From: Paralysiella testudinis
Lineage (GTDB): Bacteria > Pseudomonadota > Gammaproteobacteria > Burkholderiales > Neisseriaceae
Direction of reading: 5' to 3'
DNA: 64,000 nucleotides
Assembly: GCF_016894345.1 (NCBI RefSeq)
Contig: NZ_CP069798.1
Coordinates: forward strand, 2,731,248 to 2,795,247
Shown: positions 9,887 to 20,719 of the stretch, one piece after another
How the letters are laid out: every line of letters begins with the position of its first letter
How positions within the stretch are numbered: position 1 is the first letter of the stretch
Program-made: the position numbers and the translations under genes
The notes under the pieces: generated by a model
Told to the model about the DNA's origin: nothing
The model's database searches: none
The model's input: the letters and a program-made list of their open reading frames with translations, nothing else

Positions 9887-10612
9887 ATGCAAACCGACCA
9901 CACGCCCCACAATATCAATGTAGACGCCGCCGAAATCGACAAATTCAGCCAATTAGCCCACAAATGGTGGGACAAAGACAGCGAATTCAAACCCCTGCAC
10001 GACATCAACCCGTTGCGCTTGGGCTATATCAACCGCTTTGCCCACATTGAAGGCAAAACCGTGCTTGATGTGGGCTGCGGCGGCGGTATTCTTACCGAAG
10101 CCATGGCCCGCGGCGGCGCCACCGCCACCGGCATCGATATGGCCAAAAAATCGCTTCAAATCGCCCAATTGCACGCATTGGAAGGCGGCATCAGCAATGT
10201 GGCCTACCGCTTAATCAGCGTAGAAGCGCTGGCCGAAGCCGAACCCGCCAGTTTTGATGTGGTTACCTGCATGGAAATGATGGAACATGTGCCCGACCCG
10301 GCCAGCATCGTGCGCGCCTGCGCCCGCTTGGCCAAACCGGGCGGCTGGGTGTTTTTCTCCACGCTAAACCGCAAACCGAAAGCCTATTTACACGCCATTT
10401 TGGGCGCCGAATACCTGCTGCAAATGCTGCCGCGCGGCACCCACGACTACCAAAAATTCATCACTCCCGCCGAATTGGCACGCATGTGCCGCCAAGCCGG
10501 GCTGGAGCTGGTCGACAGCAAAGGCTTGTCTTACAACCCGCTAAGTAAACAATACCGCCTAATCGACAGCTTGGATGTCAACTACATGATCGCCTGCCGC
10601 GTGGCCGGATAA
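9887..10612 (+). CDS. ubiG: Ubiquinone biosynthesis O-methyltransferase UbiG
   Basis: UbiG performs both O-methylation steps of ubiquinone synthesis using SAM. From the ATG at 9887 (with AGAGAGAA upstream) it is 242 residues and begins [20 protein letters not shown]. It has SAM motif [16 protein letters not shown], the [16 protein letters not shown] stretch and the [10 protein letters not shown] segment typical of UbiG. An open frame running back to 9797 overlaps the preceding gene and is not needed. Confidence 0.95.
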   Translation: MQTDHTPHNINVDAAEIDKFSQLAHKWWDKDSEFKPLHDINPLRLGYINRFAHIEGKTVLDVGCGGGILTEAMARGGATATGIDMAKKSLQIAQLHALEGGISNVAYRLISVEALAEAEPASFDVVTCMEMMEHVPDPASIVRACARLAKPGGWVFFSTLNRKPKAYLHAILGAEYLLQMLPRGTHDYQKFITPAELARMCRQAGLELVDSKGLSYNPLSKQYRLIDSLDVNYMIACRVAG

Positions 10613-10655
10613 TCCTTATACTGAGCTTGATAATCAAGGCTGCCTGAAGACACAA

Positions 10656-10763
10656 TATAGTGAAATGCATAACAAAGTGTTACGGCGTTGCTGCGCCTTG
10701 CCGTACTATTTGTACTGTCTGCGGCTTCGCGCCTTGTATCACTTTATTCTTCATTCCACTATA
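10656..10763. mobile_element. Correia-like element 1 (short form, TATAGTG ends)
   Basis: This 108-bp element is bounded by TATAGTGAAATGCA and TTCATTCCACTATA. Its core reads TACGGCGTTGC, CCTTGCCGTACTATTTGTA, CTGTCTGCGGCTTCG, GCCTTGTATCACTT, the same order as Neisseria Correia repeat-enclosed elements as I recall them. It has no 54-bp internal module. Uptake sequences lie on both sides (10637-10648 and 10766-10777). Confidence 0.85.
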
Positions 10764-10783
10764 GCTTCAGGCAGCCTTGGTTT

Positions 10784-11165
10784 ATGTTCAACTCAAAAAT
10801 CAAACCCGTAAAGCAGCAAGCCGCAAACGGCGCAGCTTGCAAACCCCACCTTCTCCCTGCCCAGCGGGTCGCATTGGCTGTGGCACGGCATGGCCGCCGC
10901 GCTGCATTTTGAACGCGATACGGTTGCCCGTTATTGGCGCATTATCGACAGTGCACCCGGCTCGGTTACTGTGGTTTGGCATCGTTATATGGCGGCGCAA
11001 GTGGTGGGCAGCGGCCTTGATGGAAGAAAACCCGACCGCATTGCGTTTGAAGGAGCTGGAAACGCGGAAAAAGTCACCGAAAAAATCGACAACATCTCCG
11101 TTTTCGGCGGCCTAGACGGCGTATTGAACGGCTTGATCAATATTCAAACCACGCCGCCGAAATAA
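10784..11165 (+). pseudogene. Frameshifted small gene of unknown function
   Basis: An ATG at 10784 opens MFNSKIKPVKQQAANGA, but that frame soon loses sense. A frame shifted near the CAAACCCC run (about 10836-10845) continues as PTFSLPSGSHWLWHGM and stays open to 11165, ending INIQTTPPK. Together they look like one gene of about 125 residues with a single-base frameshift. I do not recognise the family. The second part alone could start at the ATG at 10890, but it has no ribosome site. Correia-like element 1 and an uptake sequence lie just upstream. A sequencing error is a possible alternative. Confidence 0.45.
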
Positions 11166-11180
11166 GATTACCTTGAACCG

Positions 11181-11220
11181 TAAGATGGCAAGGCCGCCAC
11201 CGCCGCCTTGCCATCTTATT
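11181..11220. terminator. Bidirectional terminator after the DegV gene
   Basis: TAAGATGGCAAGGC and GCCTTGCCATCTTA (11181-11194 and 11205-11218) form a perfect 14-bp stem between the convergent frameshifted gene and the degV-family gene. Confidence 0.85.
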
Positions 11221-11244
11221 TTCGACTGGGTATGACGCCGCCAT

Positions 11245-12114
11245 TTAGCGCCGCAAAATAGTCACGCCAAACGCATTGGGGCCGATATGGGCGCCGGCCA
11301 CGGGCGAGAGCGGGTAGCCCTCGACAATATGGCCGATTCTGTCGCTTAAGCGCTGGGCAAACTCTTGGTATAGATCGGCATTGCCGCAATACAGCCCCGA
11401 CACATACACATCTTTACCCTCGATATACTCCACCACCGCATCAGTAACCGCCTCAATGGCGTTTTCGGTTTTGCGCACTTTTTGCAAGGTGGTGAAGGCG
11501 CTGTTTTCGAATTTCAGGATTGGCTTTACCTGCAACATCGAGCCGATCAGGCCGCCCGCCATCGACAAGCGGCCGTTTTTGACCAGATAGCGCAATGAAT
11601 TCACGCCAAAAATAATCACGCATTTGCTGCGCAGGGTTTCCAGCTTTGCCAACACTTCTTCAACTGAAAAGCCTTTTTTCAGCAGGCGGCTGGCTTCTTG
11701 GGCAAACATGCCTTCAGGCACCGACACGCTGCCGGTATCGAATACATGCACATTCAAGCGCCCCTGCATCAGCGCTGCCACTTCGCGTATGCGCTCAAAA
11801 GTTTTGCTCAATGAGGCGGCGATGGTGGTAATGATTACATCGGTATAACCGTTCATGTATAAATCCATCAACTGGTCGGAAATATAATCAAATTCCGGCG
11901 GCCGCGTGGTGGCCAATTTATCGGGGTTGTCCAGCAGCCATTGGTAAAAAGACTTGGCATCCATTTGCTCGCCATCGGCATAAGCCTGCCCTTCAATCAA
12001 GACATCCAAACGCAAAATGCGGATATCCGGGTCTTTATTGCGGAAATAATCCAACGAACCGGTGGAAGTGGACATCACCGCAAAGCGCTCTGCAGCAAAT
12101 ACAGCATGATTCAT
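11245..12114 (-). CDS. DegV family fatty-acid-binding protein
   Basis: DegV proteins bind a fatty acid and, as FakB in Gram-positives, present it to a kinase. In Gram-negatives the role is unclear. The 289-residue protein shows the family pattern: an N-terminal STSTGSLDYF in place of the usual DS(T/A) start, TTRPPEFDYI, the IITTIAASLSKTFE segment, VFDTGSVSVPEGM, and RYLVKNGRLSMAGGLIGSMLQVKPIL. AGGAGAGC precedes the ATG at 12114. It is a lone gene with no kinase next to it. Confidence 0.88.
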   Translation of the reverse strand: MNHAVFAAERFAVMSTSTGSLDYFRNKDPDIRILRLDVLIEGQAYADGEQMDAKSFYQWLLDNPDKLATTRPPEFDYISDQLMDLYMNGYTDVIITTIAASLSKTFERIREVAALMQGRLNVHVFDTGSVSVPEGMFAQEASRLLKKGFSVEEVLAKLETLRSKCVIIFGVNSLRYLVKNGRLSMAGGLIGSMLQVKPILKFENSAFTTLQKVRKTENAIEAVTDAVVEYIEGKDVYVSGLYCGNADLYQEFAQRLSDRIGHIVEGYPLSPVAGAHIGPNAFGVTILRR

Positions 12115-12171
12115 GTTTGCTCTCCTAATGATGCGGGCGTGAACCGCACAACGGCTTATCTATTATTATTT

Positions 12172-12344
12172 GGTGGTGTCCTGAAAAGTATGCTGCTGAA
12201 AAAAGCAAGATCCAACAAGGTAAAAGTCATGGTGCAGGGAAATAAGAAACTATAGATAAACAGGGATTTTTCTGTTTCGCTTATGTAAATAATAGTCTTA
12301 TTTTTTGCCTAAAATATAGGCAGCATACTTTTCAGGACACCTCC
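12172..12344. mobile_element. MITE copy A, 173 bp, with 8-bp target duplication
   Basis: Ends are GGTGGTGTCCTGAAAAGTAT on the left and the near-perfect inverse on the right (CAGGACACCTCC). The direct repeat TATTATTT flanks it at 12164-12171 and 12345-12352. It is almost identical, as reverse complement, to the copy at 25951. There is no coding capacity. Confidence 0.9.
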
Positions 12345-12504
12345 TATTATTTATTGTTTTTATCGGCACCGGAAATGCTTGAAAAAGCTTGGTGCCGGTT
12401 TATGGGCTTCAGGCAGCCTTAGGGTCTGTTGACAATTTTTTATTGTAAACCGGCTCTTAAAACAAGATCTTCCGACACTACAAAAACAAGCCGATGCGTT
12501 TGAT

Positions 12505-12660
12505 TATACCAATCCTAAAAAATAACCTAACTGCGTTGGCTCGCCTAGCCGTACTACTTGTACTGTCTTCGACTCAGCTCAAAGAGAACGATTTACTAGG
12601 GTGCTGAAGCACCAAGTAAATCAGTTCCGCCTTGTTATCTTATTTTTTAGAATTGGTATT
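12505..12660. mobile_element. Correia-like element 4 (TATACCAAT ends, module at site 2)
   Basis: This 156-bp element is bounded by TATACCAATCCTAAAAAATA and its inverse. The core is the usual GCGTTGGCTCGCC, GTACTACTTGTACTGTCTTCG. Its 54-bp module (AGCTCAAAGAGAACG to AGTTCCG, 12576-12629) sits after the GACTC word, just before CCTTGTTATC. That is not the position seen in elements 3 and 8. Confidence 0.85.
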
Positions 12661-12747
12661 ACATTCAATCGACATGTATTTGAAGTTTACAGAACATAAC
12701 ACACTTAAAAAGCACTGTCTTGTGCTTGTTTAGAGCATTTATTCACC

Positions 12748-12790
12748 ATAAAAAACACCGCTGGATTCTGAATCCAGCGGTGTTTTATTT
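12748..12790 (-). terminator. Terminator of pepN
   Basis: AAAACACCGCTGGATT and AATCCAGCGGTGTTTT form a 16-bp perfect stem around CTG just downstream of the minus-strand pepN stop, with T-runs on either strand. Confidence 0.9.
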
Positions 12791-12803
12791 GATTTAAAAC
12801 AAT

Positions 12804-15488
12804 TTATTTATCCGAAATAACTATCTGCATCGATGCCGTTTGTGGCTGTGCCAAAATCTTGTCCACCATTTCACTGCTGTCTGTCGACAAGGCTGCTTGG
12901 GCGCGGATGCGCTGCAATTGCGCACGCATCAAGGCCTGCCGTTGCGGCTCCAATCGCGCCAACAAGCTGAACGCCTGTACCAGCCGCGCCGCTACTTGCG
13001 GGTTAAAGGCATCGATGGTGATGATGTGATCGGCCACAAAGGCGTAGCCGCTGCCATCGCCGGCGTGAAAGTGGCGCATATTGCGCGTGAATGCGCCCAG
13101 CAAAGCACGCACTTTGTTCGGGTTTTCCAGACTGAACGCCGGGTGTGCTAAGGCTGCCTGAACCTGCTGTGGCGTGTCGGCGCGCAAGCTGCTGCCAATC
13201 AGGCTGAAATACTTGTCCATCACCAAGGCATCGCCGCCGTGGCGGCGGGCGAAGTGGGCCAGCAATTGGTTGCGGTCGTCGTGCGGCTGGTGGTTGATGG
13301 CAGCGAGCATGCCCCATTCGTGGGTCATGTTGCGGGCCAGTTTGTCATATTGCTGGCGCACATAAGCGAGCATGGCCGGGTTAGCATACAGCACCCACAC
13401 GCGGATGGCATTTAGAAAGCTACGCACCGCAGCCATATCGGGGTGGTATTCGTAGGGCTGGGCGTGGCCGCTGGCTTCTTCTTGTGCATACGCCCAGCTG
13501 CGCCAGCGGTTCAACACCGGCAGGCAGCCACCGGCCACGCTGGTGAGCAGGGCTTCGCGGGCATCGACATAATGCTGCGGGTTGATGTGCTGCTGCCCTT
13601 CCCACAATTCGGCTTCGCTGGGTACTTGCAGCAACATGGCTTTGTAGGCCGGGTCTAAATTCTGATTGAGCGCATGCCCCACCGCCTCGGCCAATTCGCT
13701 GTGCTGCGGCAGCGGCTGCCCGGCCTGCAAGGCGGCCACATTGGCGGCCACGGCGCGGCGGTAAAGGGTTTGGGCGGCGTCCCACCGGGCAAATTCATCG
13801 CTGTCGTGTGCCAGCAGTAAGGCTAGCTCGGTATCGCTATAAGGGTAATCGAGCTGCACCGGGGCGCTAAAGCCGCGCAACAGCGACGGCACCACGACTT
13901 CGGCCACGCCAAATAAGGTAAACGCTTGCGACGCTTGTTGCAGCAGTAATACCGCTTCGCTTTGCCAATCGCCATCGGCGCTGATTTTGAAGCGCACCGC
14001 TTCGCCTGCGTGGTTGAGCAGGCCGATTTTCACCGGGATCAGCATCGGCTGTTTGTCTGCCATGTCCGGCGTGGGCGCGAGACTTTGTTGCAAGGTGAGC
14101 GTAAAGGTGTGTGCCGCGCTATCAAGGCTGCCTGAAGCCTGAATATGCGGCGTACCGGCTTGGCTGTACCACAGGGCAAATTGATCCAGATTGATGCCGT
14201 TGGCCTCGGCCATGGCGGCGCGGAAGTCGTCGCACGTGACCGCTTGGCCGTCGTGACGCTTGAAATACAACTTCATGCCTTGCTGAAAACCATCTTCACC
14301 CAGCAAAGTATGGTACATGCGCACCACTTCGGCGCCTTTTTCGTACACGGTCATGGTGTAGAAATTGTTCATTTCCTCATACGAGGCCGGGCGCACGGGA
14401 TGGGCGGTGGGGCCGGCGTCTTCCGGAAACTGGTGGCTGCGCAACATGCGTACATTATGGATACGGCGCACGGCGCGGCTGGCGCGGTCGCCGGAAAATT
14501 CTTGGTCGCGGAAAACGGTGAGCCCTTCTTTGAGCGAGAGCTGAAACCAGTCGCGGCAGGTAACGCGGTTGCCGGTCCAGTTGTGGAAATACTCATGGCC
14601 GATGACCGCTTCAATGCCTTCAAAATCGGCATCGGTGGCGGTGGCGCTGTTGGCCAGCACGTATTTGGTGTTGAAAATATTCAAACCCTTGTTTTCCATG
14701 GCGCCCATATTAAAGTCGCCCACCGCCACCACCATATAGATGTCGAGATCATATTCAAGGCCGAAGCGGGTTTCGTCCCAACGCATGGCGTGTTTGAGCG
14801 ATTCGATGGCAAAGCCGGTTTTGGGCTTGTCGGCGGCACTGGTGTAAAAATGCAGCGCCACCGCTTTGCCCGAGGCGGTAGTAAATTGGTCTTTGCTCAA
14901 AGCCAAATCCCCGGCCACCAAGGCAAATAAATACGCGGGTTTGGCAAAAGGATCGCGCCATTTCACCCAATGCCGCCCTTTATCTAGACTGCCTGAATCA
15001 ATCAAATTGCCGTTGGACAACAACACCGGATGGCGTTTTTTGTCGGCTCTGATGGTGGTGGTGAATTTGGCCATCACATCGGGGCGGTCGAAGTAATAGC
15101 TGATTTTGCGAAAACCCTCCGGCTCGCACTGGGTGTAGAGATTGCCGTTGCTTTCATACAACCCCATCAGCGATTTGTTTTGCGCCGGATACAGGCGGGT
15201 GGTGATGTCCAGCACAAAGGTGTCGTTGGGCACGCGGGCAATGGTGAGCCGCTCTTCGGCCAAGGTATAGGCGCTTTCAGGCAGCGTTTCGCCATCCAGT
15301 TTGATGTTCACCAATTCGGCACTGCCGTCGAGCACGCACGGTGCGCCTGCGGTTTGCGGTTTGAGCACCAGCCGCGATTTAACGGTGGTGTGCGCAGCCT
15401 CAATGTCAAAAGTCAGGTCGATTTGCGCCACGGCAAAATCCGGGGCGCGGTAGTCTGTTAAGTAATGCACGGTTTTGTTGCTGCTCAT
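12804..15488 (-). CDS. pepN: Aminopeptidase N (M1 family)
   Basis: This is a cytoplasmic zinc aminopeptidase that removes N-terminal residues from peptides. It has 894 residues from the ATG at 15488 ([18 protein letters not shown]); an upstream TTG at 15509 is unlikely. It shows the exopeptidase motif [11 protein letters not shown], the zinc site [11 protein letters not shown] (HEXXH) and the downstream glutamate in [12 protein letters not shown]. Length and the long C-terminal helical region fit the proteobacterial PepN subgroup. Two uptake sequences lie inside the gene (13151-13162 and 14125-14136). Confidence 0.96.
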   Translation of the reverse strand: MSSNKTVHYLTDYRAPDFAVAQIDLTFDIEAAHTTVKSRLVLKPQTAGAPCVLDGSAELVNIKLDGETLPESAYTLAEERLTIARVPNDTFVLDITTRLYPAQNKSLMGLYESNGNLYTQCEPEGFRKISYYFDRPDVMAKFTTTIRADKKRHPVLLSNGNLIDSGSLDKGRHWVKWRDPFAKPAYLFALVAGDLALSKDQFTTASGKAVALHFYTSAADKPKTGFAIESLKHAMRWDETRFGLEYDLDIYMVVAVGDFNMGAMENKGLNIFNTKYVLANSATATDADFEGIEAVIGHEYFHNWTGNRVTCRDWFQLSLKEGLTVFRDQEFSGDRASRAVRRIHNVRMLRSHQFPEDAGPTAHPVRPASYEEMNNFYTMTVYEKGAEVVRMYHTLLGEDGFQQGMKLYFKRHDGQAVTCDDFRAAMAEANGINLDQFALWYSQAGTPHIQASGSLDSAAHTFTLTLQQSLAPTPDMADKQPMLIPVKIGLLNHAGEAVRFKISADGDWQSEAVLLLQQASQAFTLFGVAEVVVPSLLRGFSAPVQLDYPYSDTELALLLAHDSDEFARWDAAQTLYRRAVAANVAALQAGQPLPQHSELAEAVGHALNQNLDPAYKAMLLQVPSEAELWEGQQHINPQHYVDAREALLTSVAGGCLPVLNRWRSWAYAQEEASGHAQPYEYHPDMAAVRSFLNAIRVWVLYANPAMLAYVRQQYDKLARNMTHEWGMLAAINHQPHDDRNQLLAHFARRHGGDALVMDKYFSLIGSSLRADTPQQVQAALAHPAFSLENPNKVRALLGAFTRNMRHFHAGDGSGYAFVADHIITIDAFNPQVAARLVQAFSLLARLEPQRQALMRAQLQRIRAQAALSTDSSEMVDKILAQPQTASMQIVISDK

Positions 15489-15562
15489 GATGTTTTGCTC
15501 TGCCAACACAAAAAACGCATTTTAGAGGATTAGCATCCTTTCAGGCAGCCCATAAAGCAAAA

Positions 15563-15589
15563 TACCGTAAAGCAAAGCGCTTTACGGTA
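15563..15589. terminator. Hairpin after the DUF2892 gene
   Basis: TACCGTAAAGC and GCTTTACGGTA form an 11-bp stem between the pepN start and the end of the next minus-strand gene. There is no long T-run, so it may be a weak terminator. Confidence 0.6.
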
Positions 15590-15610
15590 GGGTTTAGCCA
15601 AGTCACCATA

Positions 15611-15805
15611 CTAACGCTGGCAACTGCCCCCGCGTTTGCCCAGCAGCGTATACAGGCCACACCACCCCACAAGGCCGGTCAGCAAAGGCACCAAGCCTAT
15701 CCAGCCCCACGGCGTTTGCGGCCCCACAAACACCAGCGCAATCAGCGCCAGCCCCACCAACACCCGAATAATGCGCTCGGTTTTTCCAACATTACGGCAA
15801 AACAT
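15611..15805 (-). CDS. Small inner-membrane protein, DUF2892 (YgaP-tail type)
   Basis: This 64-residue protein begins MFCRNVGKTERIIRVLVG and has two membrane helices (about 12-28 and 33-53) ending in a short basic tail. The NVGKTERIIRVLVGLALI pattern is the DUF2892 signature, also found as the membrane tail of the sulfurtransferase YgaP. It is divergent from an ArsR-type regulator 151 bp away, an arrangement often tied to sulfide or metal stress; that link is inference. The start is preceded by GGAGAGCC. Confidence 0.8.
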   Translation of the reverse strand: MFCRNVGKTERIIRVLVGLALIALVFVGPQTPWGWIGLVPLLTGLVGWCGLYTLLGKRGGSCQR

Positions 15806-15876
15806 ACGGCTCTCCTTGGGTTTGCATCACCACAGATGCCGCCATATTACATCACATAATCATGAAATGTAAATAT

Positions 15877-15888
15877 AATGATATCATT
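15877..15888. promoter_or_regulatory. Candidate ArsR-family operator
   Basis: The perfect 12-bp palindrome AATGATATCATT lies in the AT-rich divergent intergenic region between the DUF2892 gene and the ArsR regulator. Regulators of this family bind such AT-rich palindromes, so autoregulation and control of the divergent gene are plausible. Confidence 0.45.
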
Positions 15889-15956
15889 GTGGGCATGTAA
15901 TAACTGGCTTAGAATAAGTATTTCCCTTTATTTGACTTCACCCTATAGGCACCATC

Positions 15957-16265
15957 ATGCCCGATATGTTTGCCAACGCCCAAATCGCTTCCAAACTGCT
16001 GAAGCTGATTGCCCATCCGCATCGGCTGATGATTTTATGCTTATTGCTGGAAGGCAAAAAAAACGTGACCGAGCTTACCGAAGCCGTGGGCATCAGCCAA
16101 ACGGCGATGTCCAACCATCTGGCGCGTTTGCGCAGTGAGCGTTTGGTGGATTTCACCCGCTACCACCGCAGCTTGGTATATGAGCTCACCGCCGATGAAG
16201 TGCGCCAAATTATTGCCGCCCTGCACCAGATTTACTGTGCCGATGAAAGCGAAAACGGCCAATAA
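15957..16265 (+). CDS. ArsR/SmtB-family transcriptional regulator
   Basis: This 102-residue winged-helix repressor has the family signature LKLIAHPHRLMILCLLLEGKKNVTEL, with a recognition helix in SQTAMSNHLARLRSERLV. A single cysteine lies near the first helix (ILCLLL) and another near the C-terminus (YCADE). The first position matches the conserved cysteine of persulfide-sensing members such as BigR/SqrR, but the classical ELCVCDL metal motif is absent. It may therefore sense reactive sulfur. The gene is divergent from the DUF2892 membrane protein. Confidence 0.82.
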   Translation: MPDMFANAQIASKLLKLIAHPHRLMILCLLLEGKKNVTELTEAVGISQTAMSNHLARLRSERLVDFTRYHRSLVYELTADEVRQIIAALHQIYCADESENGQ

Positions 16266-16289
16266 AACCAAAACAAAATAGAAGCAAAC

Positions 16290-16327
16290 AAAAAAGGCTG
16301 CCTGAAAATATTCAGGCAGCCTTTTTT
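16290..16327. terminator. Uptake-sequence pair terminator after the ArsR gene
   Basis: AAAAAAGGCTGCCTGAA and TTCAGGCAGCCTTTTTT flank a four-base loop AATA, giving a 17-bp stem with T-runs on both strands. Confidence 0.92.
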
Positions 16328-16339
16328 GTGCAATGGCGA

Positions 16340-16494
16340 TATAGTGAATTAAATTTGAATCAAGACAAGGCGGCGAGCCGCAGACAGTACACACGTACGG
16401 AACAGAGTTTGTTGGTGCTTTAGCACCTTACAAAATCGTTCTCTTCGAGCTAAGGCGAGCCAACGCAGTATTGGTTCAAATTTAATTCACTATA
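16340..16494. mobile_element. Correia-like element 3 (TATAGTG ends, module at site 1)
   Basis: This 155-bp element is bounded by TATAGTGAATTAAATTTGAA and its exact inverse. These are the ends closest to canonical Neisseria Correia elements. The 54-bp module at 16398-16451 lies between the GTAC word and GCCTTAG, in the position known from Neisseria long forms. It separates the convergent arsR-type gene and rhlE. Confidence 0.88.
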
Positions 16495-16502
16495 CTATAA
16501 AA

Positions 16503-17960
<1,458 letters not shown>

Positions 17961-18375
17961 GTCAATATACTCCGGGCCGGGCACGCCTTGCTTACTCACA
18001 AAACATGCGCCGGCAAAATAACAGGTTTGCCCGTATCTGCTTTGCTTGCGCTTGAATGCAATGGGCAGACATACCGGCAACAACACCAAGGCCGCACGCC
18101 ACATAAGCGGTGCGGGCAATGAAAATGGGGTAGCCAAGTTTAGCGCTGCAACCACAATAGCAGCGCCGCTGGCACAACAAAAAGCCCCATGCGGCCATTA
18201 ATCCAACCCAGGGCTTTTGTATCAGCTCGGCAGTGTACCATTTTTCCCCCGCACCGGCAGCATTGCCATGGCAATCGATACGACAAAAACCCGCAGCGGG
18301 CAACCACATCAAGCATGGTTTGTGCGATAATCGCCAGCAGTTATTTTTTAAATTCCGTAGGAATGAGTAAGCGCA
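17961..18375. other. 415-bp gap between rhlE and recA
   Basis: The divergent promoters of rhlE and recA must lie here. GATAAT at 18326-18331 is a possible recA -10 box, with a weak -35. A minus-strand open frame that runs across this gap and into recA has no recognisable content and is taken as a shadow. I see no LexA-type box. Confidence 0.5.
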
Positions 18376-19422
18376 ATGTCTGACGAAAAAAGCAAAGCCC
18401 TCGCCGCCGCACTGGCGCAAATCGAGAAAAATTTTGGCAAAGGCTCCATCATGAAAATGGATGGCAGCCACAAAGATGAAAATCTGGAAGTGATTTCCAC
18501 CGGCTCTGTCGGTTTGGATGTAGCGCTGGGCGTGGGCGGCTTGCCGCGCGGGCGCGTGGTGGAAATCTACGGCCCCGAGTCGTCGGGCAAAACCACTTTG
18601 TGCTTGGAAGCGATTGCCCAATGCCAAAAAGGCGGCGGCACCTGCGCCTTTATTGATGCCGAAAACGCCTTCGACCCGATTTACGCACGCAAGCTGGGCG
18701 TGAAGGTGGAAGAATTGCTGGTATCCCAGCCCGATACCGGCGAGCAAGCACTGGAAATCTGCGACATGTTGGTGCGCAGCGGTGGTGTAGACATGGTGGT
18801 GATTGACTCGGTGGCTGCACTGGTGCCCGAAGCCGAAATCAAAGGTGAAATGGGCGACAGCCATGTGGGCTTGCAAGCGCGCCTAATGAGCCAAGCTTTG
18901 CGCAAGCTCACCGGCAACATCAAAAAAACCAACACCTTAGTGGTGTTTATCAACCAAATCCGCATGAAAATCGGCGTGATGTTCGGCAGCCCCGAAACCA
19001 CCACCGGCGGCAATGCGCTCAAATTCTACGCTTCCGTGCGCCTGGACATCCGCCGCACCGGCCAGATTAAAAAAGGCGACGATGTGTTGGGCAATGAAAC
19101 GCGGGTGAAAGTGATTAAAAACAAAGTAGCGCCGCCGTTCAAACAAGCCGAATTCGATATTCTCTACGGCGAAGGCATCAGCTGGGAAGGCGAATTGATC
19201 GACATCGGCGTGAAGCTCAATATCGTGGAAAAATCCGGCGCTTGGTATAGCTACAACGGCAGCAAAATCGGCCAAGGCAAAGACAACACCCGCATTTGGC
19301 TGAAGGAAAACCCGGAAGTAGCACAAGAAATTGACGCCAAAATCCGCGCTGCCGTAGGCACCAACATCAGCATCACCGAAGGGGTGATTGATGAGACCGA
19401 CGGCGAAGCGCCGGAAGAATAA
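18376..19422 (+). CDS. recA: Recombinase RecA
   Basis: RecA is a DNA strand-exchange and homologous-recombination ATPase, essential for natural transformation in this family. It has 348 residues with Walker A GPESSGKT (66-73), the MAW-type segment [20 protein letters not shown], loop L1/L2 stretches ([16 protein letters not shown] and [16 protein letters not shown]) and the acidic C-terminal tail. The stop codon TAA directly abuts Correia-like element 5. Confidence 0.98.
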   Translation: MSDEKSKALAAALAQIEKNFGKGSIMKMDGSHKDENLEVISTGSVGLDVALGVGGLPRGRVVEIYGPESSGKTTLCLEAIAQCQKGGGTCAFIDAENAFDPIYARKLGVKVEELLVSQPDTGEQALEICDMLVRSGGVDMVVIDSVAALVPEAEIKGEMGDSHVGLQARLMSQALRKLTGNIKKTNTLVVFINQIRMKIGVMFGSPETTTGGNALKFYASVRLDIRRTGQIKKGDDVLGNETRVKVIKNKVAPPFKQAEFDILYGEGISWEGELIDIGVKLNIVEKSGAWYSYNGSKIGQGKDNTRIWLKENPEVAQEIDAKIRAAVGTNISITEGVIDETDGEAPEE

Positions 19423-19526
19423 TACCAATCATAAAAAATAAGATAACAAGGCGGCGAGCCGCAGACAGTACAAGTAGTACGGCAAGGCGAGTCAACGCAG
19501 TTAGGTTATTTTTTAGGATTGGTATA
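19422..19526. mobile_element. Correia-like element 5 (short form, TATACCAAT-type ends)
   Basis: This 105-bp element starts at ATACCAATCATAAAAAATA on the last base of the recA stop codon and ends TTTTTTAGGATTGGTATA. The core has AAGGCGGCGAGCCGCAGACA, GTACAAGTAGTACGGCAAGG and GAGTCAACGCAG, with no 54-bp module. Confidence 0.85.
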
Positions 19527-19541
19527 AGCCGCTTTAAATTC

Positions 19542-19567
19542 AAAACAGCCCTTAGGGGCTGTTTTTG
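19542..19567 (+). terminator. Terminator downstream of recA
   Basis: AAAACAGCCC and GGGCTGTTTT around TTAG, followed by T-rich DNA. It lies beyond the inserted Correia-like element and is probably the original recA terminator. Confidence 0.85.
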
Positions 19568-19637
19568 TGCACCGCTGCTTTCAGGCAGCCTTAAACTTTG
19601 CTAATCTGCGTTTATGTTTCCACCCAAGGCCACCATC

Positions 19638-20642
19638 ATGAACAGCGAAGACATTGCCATCAAACAGCCGCCGCATTTGTTTAGCGAAACCCAGGAAATC
19701 ATCGCCCAGCTGGAAGCGCATCTGCAAGCGCCTTTGCTGTGCTACTGGAACAGCCACCGTGGCGGCATTTGCGCCAACGATGTACTGGCCTTATATCAGA
19801 TTATGGAATACGTGCAGCAAACCGACACTGCCTATGTGTTTATCAAAAGCGATGGCGGCTCCGGCAAAGAAGCGCTGCGCATGATTAACCTGATTCGCGG
19901 CCATTGCAACAAACTGGTGAGCCTGGTGCCGCTGGAATGCGCCTCTGCGGCCACCATGATGGCGATTGGCGCCGATGAAATCCACATGGGGCCGATGGCC
20001 TTTCTCAGCTCAGTCGACACCTCACTCACCCACGATTTATCGCCACTGGATCGCGACAACGACCGCGTATCGGTGAGCCTAGACGAACTGAACCGCGTGG
20101 TAAAGCTGTGGCGGCGCAACACCGAAGACACCGGCTCCAATCCCTACAAATCGCTGTTTGAATACGTGCATCCGCTGGTGATTGGTGCGGTAGATCGTGC
20201 CGAATCACTGTCGATTATGTTGTGCGAAGAGCTGCTGTCTTATCACATCGACGACAAACAACGCGTGCGCCAAATTGCCGAAGTGCTCAACGCCGGCTAC
20301 CCCTCGCACAGCTACCCCATTTTGATTGGCGAAGCCCAGCGCATCGGCTTAAATGCCCGCGCACTGGATAAACCGGTAAACGATTTGCTGCTGGCGCTCA
20401 ATGCGCTCTACAGCGAAATGGGTCAACGCGCCGTAACCGACTTTGACGACACCCGCTCGCATTCCAACGAAATCCTCAATATTCTGGAAGCACGCGACAT
20501 CCAAGTGTTCTACCAAAACGACAAAGACTGGTTCTACCGCACCGAAGAGCGCCGCTGGCTCACCCTCAACGACAACTCCAATTGGCACGTAACCGAACGC
20601 ATCGACGGCCAAGAGCAGCATTCTATTTTGCATTTTGCCTAA
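19638..20642 (+). CDS. SDH-family (ClpP/crotonase-fold) serine protease homologue
   Basis: This 334-residue cytoplasmic protein resembles the serine-dehydrogenase-proteinase (SDH_sah) family, related to SppA. It has AYVFIKSDGGSGKEALRMI, then LVPLECASAATMMAIGADEIHMGP, where the serine after CA is the likely nucleophile, followed by LSSVDTSLT. There is no signal peptide or membrane helix, unlike SppA. The ATG at 19638 (MNSEDIA) is preferred; an ATG at 19614 would add eight residues. Its substrate is unknown. It is a lone gene with its own terminator. Confidence 0.75.
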   Translation: MNSEDIAIKQPPHLFSETQEIIAQLEAHLQAPLLCYWNSHRGGICANDVLALYQIMEYVQQTDTAYVFIKSDGGSGKEALRMINLIRGHCNKLVSLVPLECASAATMMAIGADEIHMGPMAFLSSVDTSLTHDLSPLDRDNDRVSVSLDELNRVVKLWRRNTEDTGSNPYKSLFEYVHPLVIGAVDRAESLSIMLCEELLSYHIDDKQRVRQIAEVLNAGYPSHSYPILIGEAQRIGLNARALDKPVNDLLLALNALYSEMGQRAVTDFDDTRSHSNEILNILEARDIQVFYQNDKDWFYRTEERRWLTLNDNSNWHVTERIDGQEQHSILHFA

Positions 20643-20648
20643 TGATTT

Positions 20649-20697
20649 AAGCGCGGGTTTCAGGCAGCCTTTTATAGGCTGCCTGAAATCCGCGCTT
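20649..20697. terminator. Extended uptake-sequence palindrome terminator
   Basis: The uptake pair at 20659-20670 and 20676-20687 is extended by AAGCGCGG/CCGCGCTT to a stem of about 22 bp with a five-base loop. It separates two convergent genes. Confidence 0.88.
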
Positions 20698-20719
20698 ATT
20701 TACGGCCAAGCAATACGGT

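Noticed and set aside
14145..14930. 261-codon open frame on the plus strand
   Set aside because: It lies entirely antisense to pepN, which is clearly coding; a shadow frame with low-complexity His/Gly content.
17992..18876. 294-codon minus-strand open frame across the recA promoter and gene
   Set aside because: More than half is antisense to recA; the remaining part has no recognisable motif.
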